Positions 41,777-53,785 of a stretch of DNA of 64,000 nucleotides are shown one piece after another. Location: contig JBBBDQ010000913.1 in NCBI GenBank assembly GCA_037127315.1, forward strand, positions 5,948,501 through 6,012,500. The letters are read 5' to 3'. How positions within the stretch are numbered: the stretch's first letter is position 1; each line of letters begins with the position of its first letter. The notes under the pieces were generated by a model that did no database searches, was not told the DNA's origin, and was given only the letters and a program-made list of their open reading frames with translations. A program made the translations under genes and the position numbers. This DNA is from Ascarosepion bandense. Lineage: Eukaryota > Mollusca > Cephalopoda > Sepiida > Sepiidae.

Positions 41777-42290
41777 ATCAAAGCAAATTATCAGTACAGT
41801 ATTTACATTATTGGGACTATTTTCCTCATCTTTGTTGCCATTTCTACGACGTTTAATAATAGTTCGTTCTATTTGTCTATATTTCTGAGATGAGGTAGTA
41901 TTTACAGTATTTACATTATTCGGACTATTGTCCTCATCTTTGTTGCCATTTGCACGACGTTTAATAATAGATCATTCTATTTGTCCATATTTCTGAGATG
42001 AGGTAGTATTTACAGTATTTACATTATTCGGACTATTGTCCTCATCTTTGTTGCTATTTGCACGACGTTTAACAATAGACCATTCTATTTGTCCATATTT
42101 CTGAGATGAGGTAGTATTTACAGTATTGACATTATTCAGACTATTGTCCTCATCTTTGTTGCCATTTGCACGACGTTTAATGATAGATCATTCTATTTGT
42201 CTATATTTCTGAGATGAGGTAGTAATTACAGTATTTACATTATTCGGACTATTGTCCACATCTTTGTTGCCATTTATACGACGTTTCGGC
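41777..42290 (-). repeat. Minisatellite, 108-bp unit, derived from S3 SINE tail
   Basis: CTGAGATGAGGTAGT recurs at 41885, 41993, 42101 and 42209, exactly 108 bp. Each unit contains the S3 3' tail (CGGACTATTGTCCTCATC on the plus strand) and the CGACGTTT block. The last unit passes into an S3 SINE (42277-42535). Confidence 0.9.
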
Positions 42291-42535
42291 CGTTGTACGC
42301 TCCGGCCCTCTTCAAGTGCAAGAAATTTCGAACCAACACTTTATTACAATCACTGCTGTAAATCATCCTCATTGCGTAAAGCCTCAATTGGAAGTCATGA
42401 CTTATCTCCCTCTAACCCTGCAAGTTACTTGTTCAGCACTGCTGTAACCTTGCATTGAACCCACAACTATTTGGGTCGAGTCACAGAAACTAACCAATGT
42501 CTATATCCACTGGGCCATGTGTCCTTAAGGCTATC
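42277..42535 (-). mobile_element. S3 SINE with amplified tail
   Basis: Minus strand: A-box-like TGGCCCAGTGG (near 42520), B-box-like GTGGGTTCAATGC, body, then the CTTGAAGAGGGCCGGAGCG hairpin with GGCC and GAAACGTCG. Confidence 0.8.
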
Positions 42536-42837
42536 TGGAGTGGGTGGATCATTATATACTGAAAAAATACTGGCTATAAAATTGTAATACGTAATAGTTT
42601 TTTTACGAAAATAAATTAACCATATTTTGAAGTAAAAAATAGACTTTGTCGGTATATCACAGTTAATTCACTTCTTTGGTTTAACAACCCTTTTTTCGTG
42701 TCAAACTTGATTTATTGAAATTTTCCCTGTATACGTAGGAAACATAACTTATGCAAAGATTTCTATTTTTTTTTTTTTTTAATAATTTTCATTTTGCCGA
42801 AGGGGTCTATTTAACTTCTTTTATGTTGAAAGATACC

Positions 42838-42925
42838 TAGCGTCCATAGTTCAGAGGAAGAATCGCCGACTGACGCCAATTCGGTTGGGTTTCAATACTG
42901 GGTAAAATGCAATTGGATGTCTAAT
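42838..42925 (+). mobile_element. S2 SINE, tRNA-like head only
   Basis: CATAGTTCAGAGGAAGAATC, GACGCCAATTCGGTTGGG and GGTTTCAATACTGGG correspond to the heads at 20.1 and 55.4 kb. It ends in GATGTCTAATAAAA with no hammerhead. Confidence 0.7.
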
Positions 42926-43394
42926 AAAAAAATTCATCTAATCTTAAAACAGTTATTTTTTATCTATTACTTTACACCTTTAAAATGACACTTTTAAAAC
43001 TTATCCCCCAAACAGTGAAATTCTAATCTATATTAATGTTAACTCCAACCATCCCCGCTAAATGGTCAAAACATTATAAATAACAGAAGCAATAAGTTAT
43101 CCTTCAATAATAAAATATTTTATGAAAATATAAATTCCTGATAATAACGCCCTCAAAAAGTGGTTTTAAGCAAGAATTAGCTTTCCTATAATCCTCCAGA
43201 GATACTAAAATAAATAAAACTACAAACAAAATAAGAAGAGTTATGTGGTTCAACCCCATTTTCTACCAATATTAATATCGGTCAATATTTTCTGAAATTG
43301 ATCGACAAACATCTTAACCCAAATAAGCCACTAAGCAATATTCGTGGCTTATTCTCTTTGTAGTGATATTATAACATATTCATGTTATACTTTC

Positions 43395-43398
<4 letters not shown>
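42926..43398. other. Unassigned AT-rich DNA
   Basis: No coding or family recognised. (TA)n at 43399-43431. Confidence 0.5.
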
Positions 43399-43434
<36 letters not shown>

Positions 43435-43458
43435 AAGGAAAACAACACATCAACTAAA

Positions 43459-43522
43459 GTGGTTATAAACTATAATTTATTTCGATGATTAAGTGTTTCT
43501 TACCCATCTCTTCAGACTGCAA
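43459..43522 (-). ncRNA. Hammerhead-like motif, weak helix I
   Basis: Minus strand: CTGAAGA, helix II GATGG/TCATC, GAAA, helix III TAAAT/GTTTA and TA cleavage site are present. Helix I pairs at only 3 of 5 positions. Adjacent to (TA)n like the other copies. Confidence 0.35.
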
Positions 43523-43667
43523 AAATTCAAATGGTTTAATTTTATCAGAACATTAAAAACAGGGAAACAAGCGGTATGACCCAGAAAAGAATTTTTCTGG
43601 GTGCTATGAGGTCAGAGTCTTGAAAAGGTAGAAGAGATAAACTATAATTTGACAAAGTCTAGCGATG

Positions 43668-43975
43668 TGCGTTGTAGTGCAGTAGATATCGGTTCGGAAC
43701 CAGAAATCGGGAAGTCGAGTTCAATTCCAGTTGAATTCCTTGAATTCACTTACGCTCAAATAACCTTGGAAAAGGTATTAATTCGATTCTTCCCTCCAGT
43801 TATGGGTTAAATAACAGGACAGATTGAGTTCTCTAGTATTGGCAACCAGTCTACTGCAGAAAGCAATGGCAACCTACTGCGTGATAATCTTCTGCCCAGT
43901 CAGTCATGTCTTTAAAGAGACGTGATCGCCCCTGCGTGTATCACGCATGGCACTTAACTTACAGACTGACTAGCG
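43668..43975 (+). mobile_element. tRNA-derived SINE, family S1
   Basis: TGCGTTGTAGTGCAGTAGAT head, GAGTTCAATTCC B box and the ATGGCACTTAACTTACAGAC end. Confidence 0.9.
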
Positions 43976-44213
43976 ATAGACAGGACGTGTCATCACAAAG
44001 CCATGACACATAACCTACACATACATACGTATATATATGTATACATATATATGCATACAGACACACACACATATATATATGCACATATTCACATATATAT
44101 ATACGCATACATAAACAACATATTAGCTGAAGGTTTTATCAACACACGCGCATACACACAAATAAAAACAATATACACACACATTACACAAACGTATGTA
44201 CACATATGTATAT

Positions 44214-44810
44214 ACGAGGGTCATTCAATAAATAAGGTGAATTTTTCGGTATAAGTTCTTCTAATACAGATAGAAGCTTCCTTTTTTATTTTTATTTTTT
44301 TCCTTTACTTCTTTTTCAAAGGGATTTAATTTTTTTTTTTTTGCAGATTGAAAAAAAAACTTTGACAGTTTTGGAGATTAAAAAAGACCAAGAAGCATGC
44401 TCAAGGATTGAACAGAGGTCAGTTATCAAGTTTTTGTTGCTGAAGGGTGCAAACCAGTTGAAATTCATAGGAGAATGTCAACTGTGTATGATGTCATAGG
44501 TTTCAGAAAAAAAAAAAGAAATATCTACAATGGGCTAAATTGTTTAAAAAAGGACGGAGCAGTGTTAAGGATGAAGACAGGCCTGGGAAGCCTACAGAAG
44601 TGAGGTCTCCTGAGGTGATCGAATCAGTCAATGACCTCATTCAGTCTGACAGAAGGGTGACAGTGGATGACATTGCAAGGACTTTGAGCCTATCTGTTGG
44701 GACATCACACAAAATTGTCCATGTTGACCTTGCCTACTCGAAGGTCAGCTGCCGGTGGGTACCAAAGATGCTTACTGCGGAACACAAACAGAAGAGGGTC
44801 GAGTATTTAA
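44214..44810 (+). pseudogene. Mariner-family transposase N-terminal fragment with 5' end
   Basis: Begins near TACGAGGGTCATTCAATAAA, like mariner TIRs. Coding reads FVAEGCKPVEIHRRMSTVYD, then after a frameshift at poly-A KKYLQWAKLFKKGRSSVKDE, DDIARTLSLSVGTSHKIV and RWVPKMLTAEHKQKRVE. This is the helix-turn-helix DNA-binding half only. The catalytic DDE/D half is absent: homology ends at about 44808. Confidence 0.8.
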
Positions 44811-44880
44811 TTTTAGATATTCTTTCTTTTTATGATTTCTCAGTATTTATTTTTATTATGGTTTTAAATATTTAGGTTGA

Positions 44881-44998
44881 CAGGGGTCTGCATATGTAAT
44901 TTTCCTCAAATTTTCATTAATAACCTTCGTCCGGCCCGCGAACCGTCAATATAACACGATCGAGCCCGCGGGGTCGAATGAGTTGCCGATCCCTACTC
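44881..44998. mobile_element. Possible hAT-like MITE
   Basis: CAGGGGTCTGCATATG (44881) and the terminal TTGCCGATCCCTA resemble hAT terminal repeats, and the interior has a CGGCCCGCGAACC block. The ends pair only partially and no 8-bp duplication was verified. Confidence 0.35.
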
Positions 44999-44999
44999 T

Positions 45000-45424
45000 A
45001 CGCATACATCCGCTTAAAGTGTTTGGTATTTACTAAACTTGAGACATTTTCGAGTATGTACATGACATAAGATTTGATTAAAGATTTGTAAAAATATATT
45101 TGTTCTAATTCGTATATACGATTTGTAGCTAAAGATGCTGGGAAAAGTGTGAGTTCTTTGTGCCGCTCCAATACGTACCTGACGCCTCCTGCTCTCCTCT
45201 AATATATATGGGAAGAATCAGCCTACTCCTCACAGTCCTGTCTCGATGAAGTCTAAAGAGCGTCTCTGTGTCTTTGCGGAGGACAAAATTATTTTTCCAA
45301 TTAGCAATCCCTCTCTCACCGACGAGATATCACAAGCCTCTCACAGAACTATAGCTATTTTCATGGAGAGCGTTCAGACAAACTACATTGTTATACTTGT
45401 TCTAGACTCCACCATGCCACGCAC
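45000..45424. other. Unassigned DNA
   Basis: A 61-codon plus frame (45246-45431) is unrecognised. Nothing else supported. Confidence 0.4.
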
Positions 45425-46640
45425 ATTGTAAAGAACCACTCTCATTCTCATCATTTTCAATTTATGAGGCCTTCACGGCTAAGACAACCATGCCACGTAC
45501 ACTACTGGACATGATTATTTGGCCACCCCAGTTTAAAAAAGGAATGATGTATTTTTAGTACTTATTGCAAAGTGGATCTTTCTAAATAAAAATAGAATGG
45601 TTCTTTTGTTATTATTACTTTGCAAAATTTTACAAGGCAGCCAGGAAGACTTTGCTTCGGACAGCCAATAAGAAGAGACTAGCATGGAGAAGAGAGCACA
45701 AAAGCTGGGCACTAGAACAGTTCATTTGAAACCCATATTAGTGTGCCGTATTAAAGAAAAGGGTCATTCTATTTCCATTTAGATTTATCCACTTGGCAAT
45801 AAATACTAAAAATATGAAATACATCATTTCTGTCAAAAAACTGGGGTTGCCTAATAATCATGGCCGGTAGTGTACGTCTTAGAAAACTACTCACATTTAA
45901 TTCATTTTCCACTCATATGATCATCACATTGTAGACAGATACACTAATTCTTTTCATTTTTACTGATGAGATATTTACGTCTAAGATCCACCATTGCACA
46001 CACACTGTAGTGAACCATCATCCTTCCCATAAAATTCCATTTATGCGGTCTTTACGGCTAAGATCTATCATGCTATATATATATTGTAGAAAACCACCCT
46101 AATTTCCTTCGTTGTCCACTGACGAGTCCTACACGGCTAATATCCACCATATCACGTACATTATAGAGAATCAACATCATTCCTTTTATTTTCCATTGAT
46201 GTGGCCTTCACAGCTAAGATCTACCATGCTATATGCATATTGTAGAAAATCACCCTCATTTCCTTCGTTATCCACTGACGAGTCCTACACGGCTAATATC
46301 CACCATATCACGTACATTATAGAGAATCAACGTCATTCCTTTTATTTTCCATTGATGTGGCCTTCACGGCTAAGATCTAATTTCCTTCAGATCTAATTTT
46401 CTTCATTTTGCACTGACGAGTCCTACACGACTAATATACATCATACCACGTATATTACAGAGAATCAACATCATTCTTTTAATATTTCATTGATGTGTTC
46501 TTCACGGCTAAGATCCACAATGCCAATCACATTGTAGAAAACCTTCTTCATTCCCATAATAATTCTTACTCTCACGGCTAAAGACGCCATACTGCGCACA
46601 TTTTAACGAACCATCTTCTTTCCTTTTGTATTCCATTAGT
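45425..46640 (+). repeat. Minisatellite, ~78-bp unit, split by a Tc1 element
   Basis: GATGTGGCCTTCACGGCTAA-type and CTGACGAGTCCTACACGGCT-type units alternate at 46116, 46194, 46271 and 46349 (about 78 bp). More diverged units extend to both sides. One unit at 45440-45499 is separated from the rest by the insertion at 45500-45872. Confidence 0.8.
45500..45872 (+). mobile_element. Tc1-type MITE with transposase remnant and TA target duplication
   Basis: Terminal inverted repeats CACTACTGGACATGATTATT and AATAATCATGGCCGGTAGTG (its partial complement) bracket 373 bp, with TA at 45498-45499 and 45873-45874. Inside, plus-strand text reads ARKTLLRTANKKRLAWRREH, a Tc1 transposase fragment. Internally deleted, non-autonomous. 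Confidence 0.85.
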
Positions 46641-46647
46641 GAAATGT

Positions 46648-46850
46648 AAAATACACTCAGGCTCCTTATTCTCCCAATCACCTACTTTGTGGAATAAACT
46701 CCGAAGAGGAAGTTTTCCCGATCGCTAAAATCTTAACCTGTTTAAGTCCAAGATTAACGTTCATCTTCCCCGTATATCAGCCTCTTAATCCGCCACCCTA
46801 TACCTCGAGCAGCTATTTGACCTTGTACAGAGTAAACATCATTTAAAAAA
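46648..46850 (+). pseudogene. C-terminal relic of a third LINE (CR1/jockey-like)
   Basis: SPTLWNKLRRGSFPDR, stop, NLNLFKSKINVHLPRIS is the typical LWN.LP...FPD..NL..FK..VN.. end of CR1-like polymerases, different in sequence from family B. The 3' UTR has TTGACCTTGTACAGAGTAAA. Confidence 0.65.
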
Positions 46851-47019
46851 AGAATAAAAGTAAAACATACAATTATATTCATAATATAGTAAACTCTTGC
46901 TTACCTTTTTCGAATAAATATTGTCGTAGTGGATAATGATTATTTATGGCCGTGGTTATGTGTCAAATTAAATAGACATTTGTTGACATTGGAAATGGTG
47001 TTTATTGTGAAACTAGAAG

Positions 47020-47325
47020 TATAGCCCGGCGTTGCTCAAGTGTAATGAAAGCTTTTAAATATATTATCGATTTTCTGCACTATTGTAAGAACTGCAACCT
47101 TGAAACTTCTGAATATCGTTTCTTATGTCTTTGTCTATGAGTGTATCAAATTTCATTAAAATCGAACCACTCCTTCTATAACCCGCTTTCTCGATTATCG
47201 ATTTTCGATATTTATCGGGGATACCTCAACACAAAACCTAGCTAAGAACACTCGCAGACGCTTATAGTACAACTGTTTAAATTTTCAAGAAAATCGGTTC
47301 AGCCTTTTCGAAGTCTATAGGTAAC

Positions 47326-47388
<63 letters not shown>

Positions 47389-47400
47389 GTTCCATTAGTT
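47020..47400 (-). mobile_element. Helitron-like non-autonomous element (copy, minus)
   Basis: AGTATAGCCCGGCGTTGCTC (3' end, complement) to CACAAAGTTCCATTAG, with (CA)n at 47330-47385. Short version lacking the middle and the (TA)n. Confidence 0.6.
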
Positions 47401-47772
47401 TAGCTAATTAATTTATTTTTTTATATTTAACCTTAATTTAAAATTTAGAAAATCTCTTTTTTATATAAAATTTTAAATTAGATCTTGTTTGTGGTATGAA
47501 ATAAAGGTAAAAATTGAGGTAAGAACAAGAAATTGTGGAGAGCCAGGATAATCTAAAGAGACACGGTACATAAAAGAAGTATAAAAGAAAAAGATGTTGA
47601 TAATGATGACGATAACTTGGTTGGCAGCTAGGTCTCATCCTTTTACTGTTGAAATTGTTAGATGTAACCAGATGTAATGAACAAATATTTTCTTTTCCAG
47701 CTTCATGCTTTCCAGTAACTTTGATCTTAACTAAATGCAACGACAATCGTTACAACATTCTTTTACTTTTTC

Positions 47773-48725
47773 GTGCACCGTGTCCCTTCATGACGTAGAC
47801 GATTATGGACCTCCACTTATCCCTGTCTCTTGTCGCTCTTAATATTTTTCCTTTTCGTATTCCTCCCAAACCCGCTCCGCCATCCATTTACCCCAGCCTA
47901 TCAAATATGTCTCGCACTTCTTTTTCCCTTTCCCTCTTTCTCTCTAACCGTTTTGTGAGTATTAGATTCTCCAGACCCTCCTTCCTCAACTGCCTCTTAC
48001 TAAGTATAAGTTTTCTTCTCGTTCGCATCCTCTCCAACACTTTACCGCTGCTCAAGTGCTCGGTCCACGACATCCTCAGCACCCTTCTGTAGAACCATAT
48101 TTCTCCTGTCTCTAGCCTCTCTTTCATTCTTGAAGAGATCGTCCAACATTCACTTCCATAAAGAAAGGAGATATCACATAGCAGTCCAGCACTCTTATCT
48201 TTGTTTCTAATGAGATTTTGCTGTCTCTCAGTACTCTGGTTAGCTTTTGAAATGCGTCCTTGGCCATGAGAATGCGTCTTCGGATCTCAGTGTTGCACTT
48301 TCCATCCTCTGTCTGAACGCTTCCCAGGTATTTAAATTTCTTCACTTGTTTTAGTTTAGTTTTATCGGACTCTTAGTTGGCATTTTGGGGTTTTCTTTTT
48401 TGCTGATGACTATACATTCAGTTTTCTTGAAGTTTATGATCAACCATTTCTTCTCGCTTTCTCTTGCTACCTTCCGTAGGAGGTCCTGCATTTTCCTTTC
48501 CGTGTCTGCTAACAGAGCTGTGTCTTTAATTGTTGAGATTGTGGCCGCCAATGACGAACCCTGGCAAGGACTTTATCGCTCTCACAATTGTTTCGCTGTA
48601 CAGGTTGAAGAGATCCGGCGAGAAAACACATCCTTGTCTTACGCCCCTTTCTATTTTTCTATACCTGCTGAATTCATTTTCTGTCCGTGTGCAAGCGGTT
48701 TTTTGTCAATATAGGTTCTTAGTTT
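47773..48725 (-). pseudogene. LINE family A, RT region, several frameshifts
   Basis: Minus-strand peptides KFKYLGSVQTEDGKCNTEIR, GEIWFYRRVLRMSWTEH and CIVISKKENPKMPTK. YADD is altered (DTALLADTE). Polymerase dead. Confidence 0.8.
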
Positions 48726-49302
48726 ATTAGTGTTATGGAAAAAACACACCTATTACTCAGATAATGAACACTCCCTCCTATATTAATAAGAGTTAACAGG
48801 AATTACTTGGAAACTCATTGGAGTTCTTCAGACTTCTATTGGAGTTCAGTAGAACTACTAGGCAGTGATATTAGTCGGTAGTCGGCTGAATACTAAGGAG
48901 TCAACTTTCAGTCGAAGATTACCAAGTTCCTAACACTTTGGGTATGTTAAGTCGATTAGCAACCGACATAGCACGATTATAACCTACTCCACAGCAATTA
49001 GAATTACAGAAATAATAAATTAGATCTAAAACAGTGGCGATATACAGAAAAACCTAAACAGATATATTTTCATAGCACTGCCTAAGAAAACAGTTGCAAA
49101 TGAAGGTGAATTTTATCCGACAATCAGCCTAATTGGTCGGTTGTTTTGTTTTATGGCATATCAACCTCGGCGTGTCATTTATTGCCAACTAATATGTTTT
49201 TATTTATTGCTGGTAATACCTTTTTCTTTCAACAATTTATTGTTGTTTTTTATATAAGTTTTGTGTCTAGTAATACTTTTGTCTTTTTCGAGTATCAAGA
49301 TT
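48726..49302. other. Unassigned DNA
   Basis: No coding or repeat family recognised. Short CAACCTCGG/GTCGG-rich stretches could be an LTR remnant. Confidence 0.35.
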
Positions 49303-49626
49303 CATTGGAATTTGTTTTTAAGGGCAGGGTCCCAAAGTTCTACCCTGTTATTTAACCCATAACTGGAAGGAAGGGACTGATTGATACCTTTCCCAAGGGT
49401 ACCAGTGCTTAAGTGTATGCAGGATATTCAACTGGAATTCAAACTCGGCTCACCGATTTCTCTTTCCGAGCCGATATCCACTGCACCACAACGCACATCC
49501 GTCACTAAACGCTTACAGCACCTGGTATTCCCAAGCGGTCAGCCATCTAAGTACTGACCAAGCTCAACGTTGCTTAATTTCGGTGATAGAGTGTGAACCG
49601 GTGTATTCAAGGTGATATAGCCGTAA
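49303..49626 (-). mobile_element. 5S-rRNA/tRNA chimeric SINE (best 5S head)
   Basis: Minus strand: 5S-like head from GGCTTACGGCTATATCACC (49626) through TAAGCAACGTTGAGCTTGG and CCGCTTGGGAATACCAGGTG to about 49510, linker, tRNA-like GTGCAGTGGATATCGGCTC, B box, then AGGGTAGAACTTTGGGACCC tail. Confidence 0.9.
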
Positions 49627-49790
49627 GCCTAAGCCTAATGAGCCATACAACAAATGACATCATCCGAATTGTAATGAATAGAGCGAGCAACAGAATCAGA
49701 CCAGAGATAGGACAAGTGGAAAACCACTGAAACAAAGAATGTGATATTATGCTCAGAATGTTATTAGAAAGAGAAATACAAAACAGAAGG

Positions 49791-50661
49791 GGGTCCTGGG
49801 CATGACGGTAAACTGCATCCGGTAGCAAGGCCTCCGATTGGGAAATTGTGAGGAGCATGGGACCACCTTTTAATTGCTGCTGTTCCCAGGTCAACCCAGA
49901 CCCTGAGTGGTAGCACCTGTTAGGGTCCCAGCTATAGAAAATAGTTAAACCCCAAACTGTGATCAAACACTATGAAAGTATAAAATAGACTTTTACAGAA
50001 ATATATACATAAAAATAGACTTTTATAGAAAAATAAACATTTTTGAAGAAAAAAATATTACTAACAATACATTTTTAAAGGAAATATTATTACCCTAACA
50101 CATTAGGAAAAAAATATTCTCAACAAAACATTTTTGAAATCTAAAATAGAAAACATCTTCAGTTTTCTGACTAAATCAACATTCTCACTATAACTGAACC
50201 ATTAAAACCCTACCTTTTTGGCATTAATTAACCCAGAGAGGTTGATATGCCGTTAAACAAAACTCAAACTGAAATCCATTTACACAAAATAGACATTTAT
50301 AGAAATATATACATGAAAATAGGCTTTTATAGAAAAATATAGATTTTTGAAAGAAAAATATTACCAATAAGACAGTTTTGAAAGAAAAATATTACCAGCA
50401 CTACATTTGTGAAGGAAAAAAAGAAAAAAATACTGCCATAATGAATTTTTGAAGGAAAAAAAAATCATTACCAGCGATACATTTTTTAATACAAAACTAG
50501 AATACATCTTCAGTTTTCTAAAATAAAAATAAACGTTTTTCATTAAAATCTGACGAAATCAACCTTCTCTTCTGAACATTAAAATCCCATCTTTTTGGCA
50601 TTAAATAACCCACAGAGATTGATATGCCGTTAAACAAAACTAAAATTCAAATTCAAATTCT
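49791..50661 (+). mobile_element. 871-bp insertion with 10-bp target duplication and (AAATTC)n tail
   Basis: AAACAGAAGG at 49781-49790 and 50662-50671 flanks the insertion exactly. It starts GGGTCCTGGGCATGACGG and ends AAATTCAAATTCAAATTCT. Inside, about 370 bp is tandemly duplicated (GGCATTAA..., TTGATATGCCGTTAAAC at about 50240 and 50620). A related fragment is at 3195-3425. Family unknown; a retroposed SINE-like element is inferred. Confidence 0.8.
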
Positions 50662-51145
50662 AAACAGAAGGACGTGTACCTGTGCTTTATAGATTACTCA
50701 AAGGCGTTCAATAAATCATACCATAAAGATTTGTTAGAACACCTCAATAATCTGAAAATATTTGGGAAGCATATTAGAATAATCCAGAAATTATACTGGG
50801 AGAAAACTACCTGCATACGGACAGGAAATGAGACCAGTAGATATACAAACATAGAAAGGGATGTAAGACAAGAATGCTTCTTCTCGCCGGATTTATTCAA
50901 CTTATACAGCAAGGCAATTCCTAAGGGATTAGATGTCCTTCCAAGATTTTATTATTTGCATCCACAATCTTCAAAACATAAGTTATGTAGATGACACAAT
51001 GTTGTTAGCAGACACGCAAAGAAAACTTCAAAAGCTTTTACAGAAGATAGTGAAGGAATGCGAGAAGAAAAGACTAAGCATCAGTTGCAAGAAGGCAGAA
51101 TGGATGATTACTAAGAAAAAGATGAGCCTAAAAGGCAAACTACGA

Positions 51146-51497
51146 GTGTTGTGGATCTTCGTCGCCAATTTGTTGTGGCGAAACTTTACCGCAAAATTGT
51201 AGTGAACGGTTTGTGACGAAAGTAAGACACGGAACAAGAAGATAAGTTCAAAGCAGTGTATTAGTATAACAAGAATCAAGTTATTCAAAGGAAGTGTTAG
51301 TAAATAGTAATATAGAAATAAGCAAGTCCGCTGCTTATTGCCTGACTAGTAGCTGTCGTTAACTGCTGTTAACTACCTTCGTTAACTGCTTTCATCAAAT
51401 GCTCTCGGAAGTAATTGCAAATAACAAGAGGAAGAGTTCATTCCTCGTAGGAGGGCACCATAACAACAATTCGACTAGTGTCCTAACAACAAACGGG
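51146..51497 (-). mobile_element. Candidate solo LTR or LTR/PBS fragment
   Basis: The insertion separates LINE A coding. Minus-strand text ends AACAAATTGGCGACGAAGAT, which resembles the primer-binding-site start after a Gypsy-type LTR; the other end has TGTTAGGACACTAGTCG. No target duplication confirmed. Confidence 0.4.
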
Positions 51498-52210
51498 AAA
51501 AAAGCGACGCTGAAATCAGAAGACGCACTGGGATAGCAAAACACAAATTCCAAAAGCTAAGCAGAGTATTAAGAGACAGAAAATGCTAGATAATCTATAG
51601 ATGAAATATCATTTTACCAAAATCAAGCAAATGCAAAAATGTAAATATATAAGAAGTGTATTAACTGAAGATGGAAAGAATGACACCGGAATCCAAAGAA
51701 GCTTTGTGGGTATCGAAAGTTAAAAAGTTTAATGCAAAGCATTAATAAACAATAAATGGAGTACTGTATGATGTCCTCTTATATGGTAGTGAATGCTGGA
51801 CAATCTCCTCAAAGATAAAGAAGAGACTTGAATCAGCAGAAATGTAGTTCTACAGAAAGATAATGGGGATAACATGGACTGAATATGTGGGCAATGTCGA
51901 GATTTTGGAGAAAATGGAAACAAAAAGAAACTCATCCTTAACACCAGAAAAAGACGGTTAAAATTAAAATTTTTGAGGGCACATAATGAGGAAAGCGGGT
52001 TTGGAAAATCTAATACTCACAGGACAGATTGAGAGCAAGAGGGATTGTGGAAAACAGCGAATGACTTATTTGACTAGTTGAAGTAAATGGATTATGGAAT
52101 ATGGTTTAGGAGAAATAACAACATTTATTAAGAATTACAAAGGGTAGGAAATTGTGGAGAGCTACGATCGTCTACGTCCTGGTGGGACGTTTCACATAAA
52201 GAAGAACTCT

Positions 52211-53248
52211 GTACGAATTATTATCTTTATTGACTTGCTTGATGTGAAATGATAAAAAAAAAATAGGTCGTAAAAATCGCAGGATTATTGAATAAAAATA
52301 TGATGATGATGTTGATGGTAGTGGTGGTGGTTAGAAGTGGTAGCTGCTACCTTTGTTTCTCTTCCAAACAATAATTACTCCCTCACTTATACACATCCTT
52401 TGCACCGAACAATCAACGCTTCGACTGTCTCCATAGCGTTTCCAACGCCACACAATCGTCCATTACTTTACTCTCTTCTTTCTTTTTTCCCAAAGGACAA
52501 ATCTTCGGATGGACATTCCTATAAAGCCCTTCAGCGGTCAATAGGCATTCTGGCCAAAAACGTATTCTAGGGCGTAACCTCTACCTTACCTCATCAACAG
52601 CAATATGCTAATTGTCCAAAAAGCCCTCACGTCGCCAGCCTTTGGCACTAGTCAACACGATCCCCCTCTTGGCTAGAATCTAAATGTCAACCAGTGGTGG
52701 TGTAACTGGGATAAAACCGGCTAGAGTTATTTTTGCCAAGCTGGGATTGGCATGTCAAGGCCCTTGATACGTACGATAAAGTTCGCCAATGTATGAAACC
52801 GTTTCTGTCATCATGTCGCATGTATTATTTACAGACCGGACTCAACACACCTTCCGGTCAGTTTAATATTATATCACTTGATATTAAAAGCAACGCAAAA
52901 ATCAATCTTCGAACAAGCAATGAATTGTACAGATGTTCGAATTCCCAGAGATCTATGAGCGTTATTATCAGTGGTAGTGTATTCTTACTGCCAAAATAAA
53001 CGAGGATCAAGTGAAAACAAGTCTGATCAACCCTCAAAAGGCGGGGAGAAGAAATAATATAAATCTATTGCTACACCAATCATGTTCAGGTTTCTCGTTC
53101 GTTGAGAAGATTCCATCATCATCACCATTATAATGATCACCATCACTTACAACATCATTATAATCCCCATCATCGCCGCCACTATCATCCTCATCCTCAT
53201 TACCGCCGTCATCACCATCATCATCACCATCATTGTCATCATCGCTAT
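52211..53248. other. Unassigned DNA; GAT/GTG-type simple repeats
   Basis: 52300-52335 is (GAT/GTG)n; 53100-53248 is (CAT)n/(ATC)n. Frames at 52337-52570 and 52733-52999 are unrecognised. Confidence 0.4.
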
Positions 53249-53545
53249 CAGTCAGTCAGTTAAATATCATACGTGATACACGCTTGGGCGATCATGTCTC
53301 TTTAGAGACATCACTGACTGGACAGCAGATTATCCCGCAGTATGTTGCCATTACTTTCTGCGATAGACTGGTTGCCCACCAACGCTATAGAATGCAATCT
53401 GTCCTGTTATTTAACCCATAACTGGAGGGTAGAGATGGATTGATACCTTTCCCAAGGGTATTTATGCGTAAGTGAATGCAACGAATTTGACTAGAATTCG
53501 AACTCGGCTCCCCGCTTTCTCGTTCCGAGTCGATATCCAGTGCAC
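53249..53545 (-). mobile_element. tRNA-derived SINE, family S1
   Basis: Complement of the CAGTCAGTTAAATATCATACG end at left, and of GTGCACTGGATATCGACTC near 53540. Confidence 0.9.
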
Positions 53546-53639
53546 TGCTGGTGAGAAAAAAACAAAAATAACTCTCGAGTAAACTACTATTCTGGACACC
53601 TAAACTTTCAGACAAACAATATGACTTTCATTTCTCCAG

Positions 53640-53785
53640 ATCCATAGCTGGAGGGAAGGGATGGAGTAATACCTTTCCCAATGGTATTTATGCTTAAGTG
53701 AATGCAATAAATTCAACTAGAATTCGAACTCGGCTCTCCGATTTCTCGTTCAGAGTCGATATCCAATGCACAACTACGCACATAT
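53640..53785 (-). mobile_element. SINE S1, head half
   Basis: Minus strand GTGCATTGGATATCGACTC with B box and TAATACCTTTCC-complement block; the rest is missing. (ATC)n repeats follow. Confidence 0.8.

Larger units (their letters stand above)
49627..52210 (+). pseudogene. LINE family A, interrupted by two insertions
   Basis: [16 protein letters not shown] (49658 on) matches the start of the RT ORF at 61.3-62.5 kb. After the insertion 49791-50661 it resumes DVYLCFIDYSKAFNKSYHKD (RT motif A) and YIERDVRQECFFSPDLFN. The text is interrupted again at about 51146-51497, and a decayed C-terminus follows to 52205. Contains YVDDTMLLADTQ as the YADD equivalent. Confidence 0.8.

Noticed and set aside
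46100..46420. CTGACGA boxes repeated in the 78-bp minisatellite looked like hammerheads
   Set aside because: No GAAA box and no helix I or III pairing; only the first box matches by chance.
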